Assembly: GCA_964429655.1 (NCBI GenBank)
Contig: CAYSCZ010000067.1
Location: 1 to 16,748 of the forward strand
Reading direction: 5' to 3'
Source: CAYSCZ01 sp964429655
Lineage (GTDB): Bacteria > Bacteroidota > Bacteroidia > Cytophagales > Cyclobacteriaceae
Length of the DNA stretch: 16,748 nt
Of the stretch, positions 14,379 to 16,748 are shown in pieces. Every line of letters begins with the position of its first letter. The first letter of the stretch is position 1. Made by a program: the position numbers and the translations under genes. The notes beneath the pieces are model-generated. The model was not told the origin of the DNA, searched no databases, and was given only the letters and a program-made list of their open reading frames with translations.

Positions 14379-15694
14379 CTAATCAAATGTATTACTCCAT
14401 TTTTCTCAAAAGGATTACCGTTTATAAATTGACCTTTTAAAATATACCTGTAGATGCCGGCAGTACTTACGTTACTGTTGTTTTGGTTGGTTCCGTCCCA
14501 ACCAACTGTATTCATAAAATCGAAATCATTGGATTGAAATACCTCAACACCCAACCTGTTGAAAATAATAATACTGAAATTTTCATTTGATACATCCTCT
14601 CCAAAGACTTTGAAAGCCTGATCATCAAGGTTGGAAGCATTGGGAGAAAAAGCATTTGGAACATATAAAATGCCCCCACGAGGTCTTTCAGGACCAAGGC
14701 CAATGGCAATATATCGCTTGGTAAACTCCAGGTCACTTTCAATAATACCGAATGTTTCCTCATCAGAATCAAGTAAACTCCCCCTGCCTAAAGAGTTATA
14801 TGGCCCCGTTACAGAATCAGCTTCTGCCAGTACCGGCCCACTTACTAAATTTAAATTGTTCGTATTGGTGAAATTATTAAGATCAGCACCCTCAAATTCC
14901 ACTTTTATTAAACTTTCTGTGAATGTCCCGGATTCTACACTTACCAGCCAGTAATTTGACTCAGAAATACCAACAAGCTCGTTGCTTGGTATTGGTGGTT
15001 CGCCAAACTCCCCTACTTCCACACTTAATACCGGATTAATACCTGATACGTTCTCCAGGGTTATTGGAAGATATAATCCATTAAGGCCCAACGGGAAAAA
15101 CCTAAATCCATTACCTTTTTGAAATAGCTTTCCTTCAAAATATGCGTTTTCATTTCCTCCGATAACTTCCGCGTCTTCTTCTATAATCAATCTGGTCGTA
15201 TCACTGGTTTGAAGGAATCCGTTTTCAATACTTAGCGCACCAACAATTCGAATAGAATCTCCAAACAACGTATTCGTCATACCATTGTTCACAATGAAGG
15301 TACCTAACAACTGATTGCTTCCATGCACCATGGTTTGATTATCAAAACCATTTAGTTCCAAAATCCCATCAATGCCATTGTAGCTATTTTCATTGATCCA
15401 GTCTCCTCCAATCCTGATTTCACCCACATTATTGATTATGCCAGTGTTATTCATATTTCCCCCAAGACTAAATAAGGCATTATTTGCGTTTTGTAAAATT
15501 GATTGATTATCCCAATTAGCTTCTGAATTGATTACCCCCTGATTTGTGATACTTCCTGCATTTGACACCTCTGTATTGATATTAAGCGTTGCATTGGCAG
15601 TAACTACAATACTTCCATCGCCCGAAACGACAAATTGGGTATAACTAACGAAGCAGCATAAAACCAAAGTCAATATGATCGCTATTCTCTTCAT
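14375..15694 (-). CDS. T9SS cargo protein with type B (gliding-motility-associated) C-terminal sorting domain
   Basis: A 439-residue secreted surface protein. The signal peptide covers about 1-19 (IAIILTLVLCCFVSYTQ). Residues about 20-135 are Asn/Gly/Ile-rich with short repeats around N(T/Q)G and GxIxxxG, likely a beta-helix or stacked-strand fold; a beta-rich middle region follows, ending near residue 335. The last 100 residues (340-439) are the type B sorting domain: ILYVPNAFSP, then IIIFNRLGVEVFQS, VGWDG, AGIYRYILKG and the terminal GVIHLIR. The calcium-loop-like GDGxND seen in many members is degenerate here (NASNLDD). The domain directs passage through the T9SS to the cell surface. ATGA overlaps join it to the S74-domain gene upstream and the PorP/SprF gene downstream, which suggests coupled synthesis of cargo and channel partner. 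No enzyme domain is recognisable; an adhesin or structural role is possible. Confidence 0.9.
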   Translation of the reverse strand: MKRIAIILTLVLCCFVSYTQFVVSGDGSIVVTANATLNINTEVSNAGSITNQGVINSEANWDNQSILQNANNALFSLGGNMNNTGIINNVGEIRIGGDWINENSYNGIDGILELNGFDNQTMVHGSNQLLGTFIVNNGMTNTLFGDSIRIVGALSIENGFLQTSDTTRLIIEEDAEVIGGNENAYFEGKLFQKGNGFRFFPLGLNGLYLPITLENVSGINPVLSVEVGEFGEPPIPSNELVGISESNYWLVSVESGTFTESLIKVEFEGADLNNFTNTNNLNLVSGPVLAEADSVTGPYNSLGRGSLLDSDEETFGIIESDLEFTKRYIAIGLGPERPRGGILYVPNAFSPNASNLDDQAFKVFGEDVSNENFSIIIFNRLGVEVFQSNDFDFMNTVGWDGTNQNNSNVSTAGIYRYILKGQFINGNPFEKNGVIHLIR

Positions 15695-16748
15695 TCTTCT
15701 TTGACAATGTTTGATTGATCATCAGGTGATGTTATTCCTAAGGCAGCTTTTATTAATTGTATATCCGATTTAATAACTTCATTCTCCGCTTTTAGCTGCT
15801 TAATTATCTCACTTTGATCATTCAGTTCAGATTTCTGATCTTCAAGATCTTGAGATTTTATACTGACTTCCTTGGTTAACGAATCAATCTGTGTTTGCTG
15901 CTCTTTAATGGCCTGCAAAAGGATTGGAATTAATCCCTGATAATTAACCATAAGAAATCCCCGGTTATCTTCTGAAACCAGTTCTGGATAAACTTTTTGC
16001 AATTCTTGAGCTATAACTCCTATTTTTTTTATCTTATCATTATCGGCTTTATAGTTGTAGTTATATCCTCCTAACTTGTTTAACTTCCATACCGTATTTT
16101 GAAGAAGATTTATGTTTTCTTTAAGTCTTTCATCAGAATTTTGGAAGACTCCTGAGGCATCTATTATTAAATTATTATTTGATGCATTTATATCATCATA
16201 TTCCGCTTGATTTAATGAACTCACAGTAAGTGACCCTGCCATTGTAAAGTCTTTTACATTGGAAATATTATTATTATTTAAATCTAGGTTACCTCCGATA
16301 TTTACATTGTTGGTAACCACCAAACTGTCGTCGATCGCCATAAAGCCGCCGATCGATGCATTCTGGCCTATACGCAGACTGTCATTAATTTGAAGTAAAT
16401 CATTTACACTGACTGTATCAGAAGCCAATACTATGGTATTGATGTTGTCCACCTGTAAGGTGTCGGCGCTCAGCAGGCCGTTCACCGTCAGGCCGCCATT
16501 GATGAGGGCCTGGTCTTCGACCTGTAAGGTGTCTGTCACTGAGATCCTGGCATTGAGGCTGTCCGCAACCAGGGTATCAGCGCTGAGGCTGCCATTGATG
16601 TTTAGCTGGCCGTTCACCGTCAGCAGGTCAGCGACGTTTAGGGTGTCGGCGGTTAACGTCCTGGTAGCGATGCTATCGGCTTGTAAGGTGTCAGCGCTCA
16701 GCAGGCCGTTCACCGTCAGGCCGCCATTGATGAGGGCCTGGTCTTCGA
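15691..16748 (-). CDS. Tail-fibre-like repeat protein with S74 intramolecular chaperone domain (5' end outside window)
   Basis: The frame is open to the right edge, so the true start lies outside; a GTG at 16711-16713 is internal to a repeat and not the start. Residue numbers count from that GTG. Residues 2-115 are three 38-residue repeats beginning NGLLSADTL, NGSLSADTL and NGLLSADTL, followed by beta-helix-like sequence rich in NIGGNLDLNNN. The S74 chaperone domain (about 190-270) has SDERLKENI, with the expected self-cleavage Ser193 and Lys198, then YNYNYKAD, IGVIAQELQKVYPELV and VNYQGLIPILLQAI. A coiled coil (about 265-325) ends the protein. In phage tail spikes this domain trimerises the fibre and is then cut off. 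There is no T9SS sorting domain at its C-terminus. It leads, as far as visible, a four-gene coupled operon with T9SS genes. The repeat DNA is much more GC-rich than the rest. Confidence 0.88.
   Translation of the reverse strand, partial: EDQALINGGLTVNGLLSADTLQADSIATRTLTADTLNVADLLTVNGQLNINGSLSADTLVADSLNARISVTDTLQVEDQALINGGLTVNGLLSADTLQVDNINTIVLASDTVSVNDLLQINDSLRIGQNASIGGFMAIDDSLVVTNNVNIGGNLDLNNNNISNVKDFTMAGSLTVSSLNQAEYDDINASNNNLIIDASGVFQNSDERLKENINLLQNTVWKLNKLGGYNYNYKADNDKIKKIGVIAQELQKVYPELVSEDNRGFLMVNYQGLIPILLQAIKEQQTQIDSLTKEVSIKSQDLEDQKSELNDQSEIIKQLKAENEVIKSDIQLIKAALGITSPDDQSNIVKEE
16369..16748 (-). repeat. Tandem 114-bp repeats coding for 38-residue units
   Basis: Three full units lie at 16597-16710, 16483-16596 and 16369-16482, and a partial one at 16711-16748 continues past the edge. 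Each codes for a unit opening NGxLxADTL. Alternate units are nearly identical: 16454-16520 and 16682-16748 differ at one base in 67 (a 228-bp period). That implies recent duplication or gene conversion, and the array is likely to vary in length between strains. Confidence 0.85.

Noticed and set aside
16711..16713. GTG as start of the S74-domain protein
   Set aside because: The frame stays open upstream to the window edge and encodes the end of another repeat unit (EDQALINGGLTV), so the gene continues outside the window.
15691..16748. Prophage tail-fibre gene
   Set aside because: Despite the phage-type S74 domain, the gene is translationally coupled to T9SS genes and no capsid, tail, integrase or lysis gene is visible; such domains are also found in non-phage Bacteroidota surface proteins.

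Overview
The window looks like chromosomal DNA from an AT-rich, probably marine or gliding member of the Bacteroidota, most likely Cytophagales-like. This is an inference from three things: type IX secretion system (T9SS) families (a PorP/SprF channel partner, a type B sorting domain, a PorE-like protein), TPR-type periplasmic sensor kinases, and a near-absence of Shine-Dalgarno sequences. No RNA genes, insertion sequences, CRISPR arrays or replication origins were seen. All genes except one lie on the minus strand.

Region 1 (about 1-3770, minus strand) is a protein-quality-control island. In transcription order it holds a canonical Hsp20 (3181-3627), a divergent Hsp20 (2638-3114), a 62-residue membrane protein (2474-2662), an HtrA/DegP-type protease with two PDZ domains (932-2446) and a second canonical Hsp20 (253-693) closed by a clear intrinsic terminator. 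At the left edge is the 5' end of another small membrane protein. The two canonical Hsp20 genes share three conserved upstream blocks in the same order. The two middle small genes carry strong Shine-Dalgarno sites, which is unusual for this phylum.

Region 2 (3769-9047) has two TPR-rich, exported or membrane proteins transcribed divergently from a 218-base gap: a NarL-family sensor histidine kinase (minus) and a 1013-residue TPR-CHAT putative cysteine protease (plus). No response regulator is present.

Region 3 (9054-16748, minus strand) is a tightly packed four-gene operon with ATGA overlaps or a 6-base gap: a repeat-rich, tail-fibre-like protein with an S74 autoprocessing chaperone domain (5' end outside the window), a T9SS type B cargo protein, a PorP/SprF-family outer-membrane protein, and a 1422-residue PorE-like protein. 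The last has the order TPR, beta-propeller, a large insert of about 38-residue helical repeats, a carboxypeptidase-regulatory-like domain, a degenerate OmpA-like domain and C-terminal LysM. The likely theme is a dedicated surface-export module: cargo, its channel partner, and a periplasmic protein that tethers them to peptidoglycan. The PorE-like protein with its apparently unnamed repeat family is the most novel object here.
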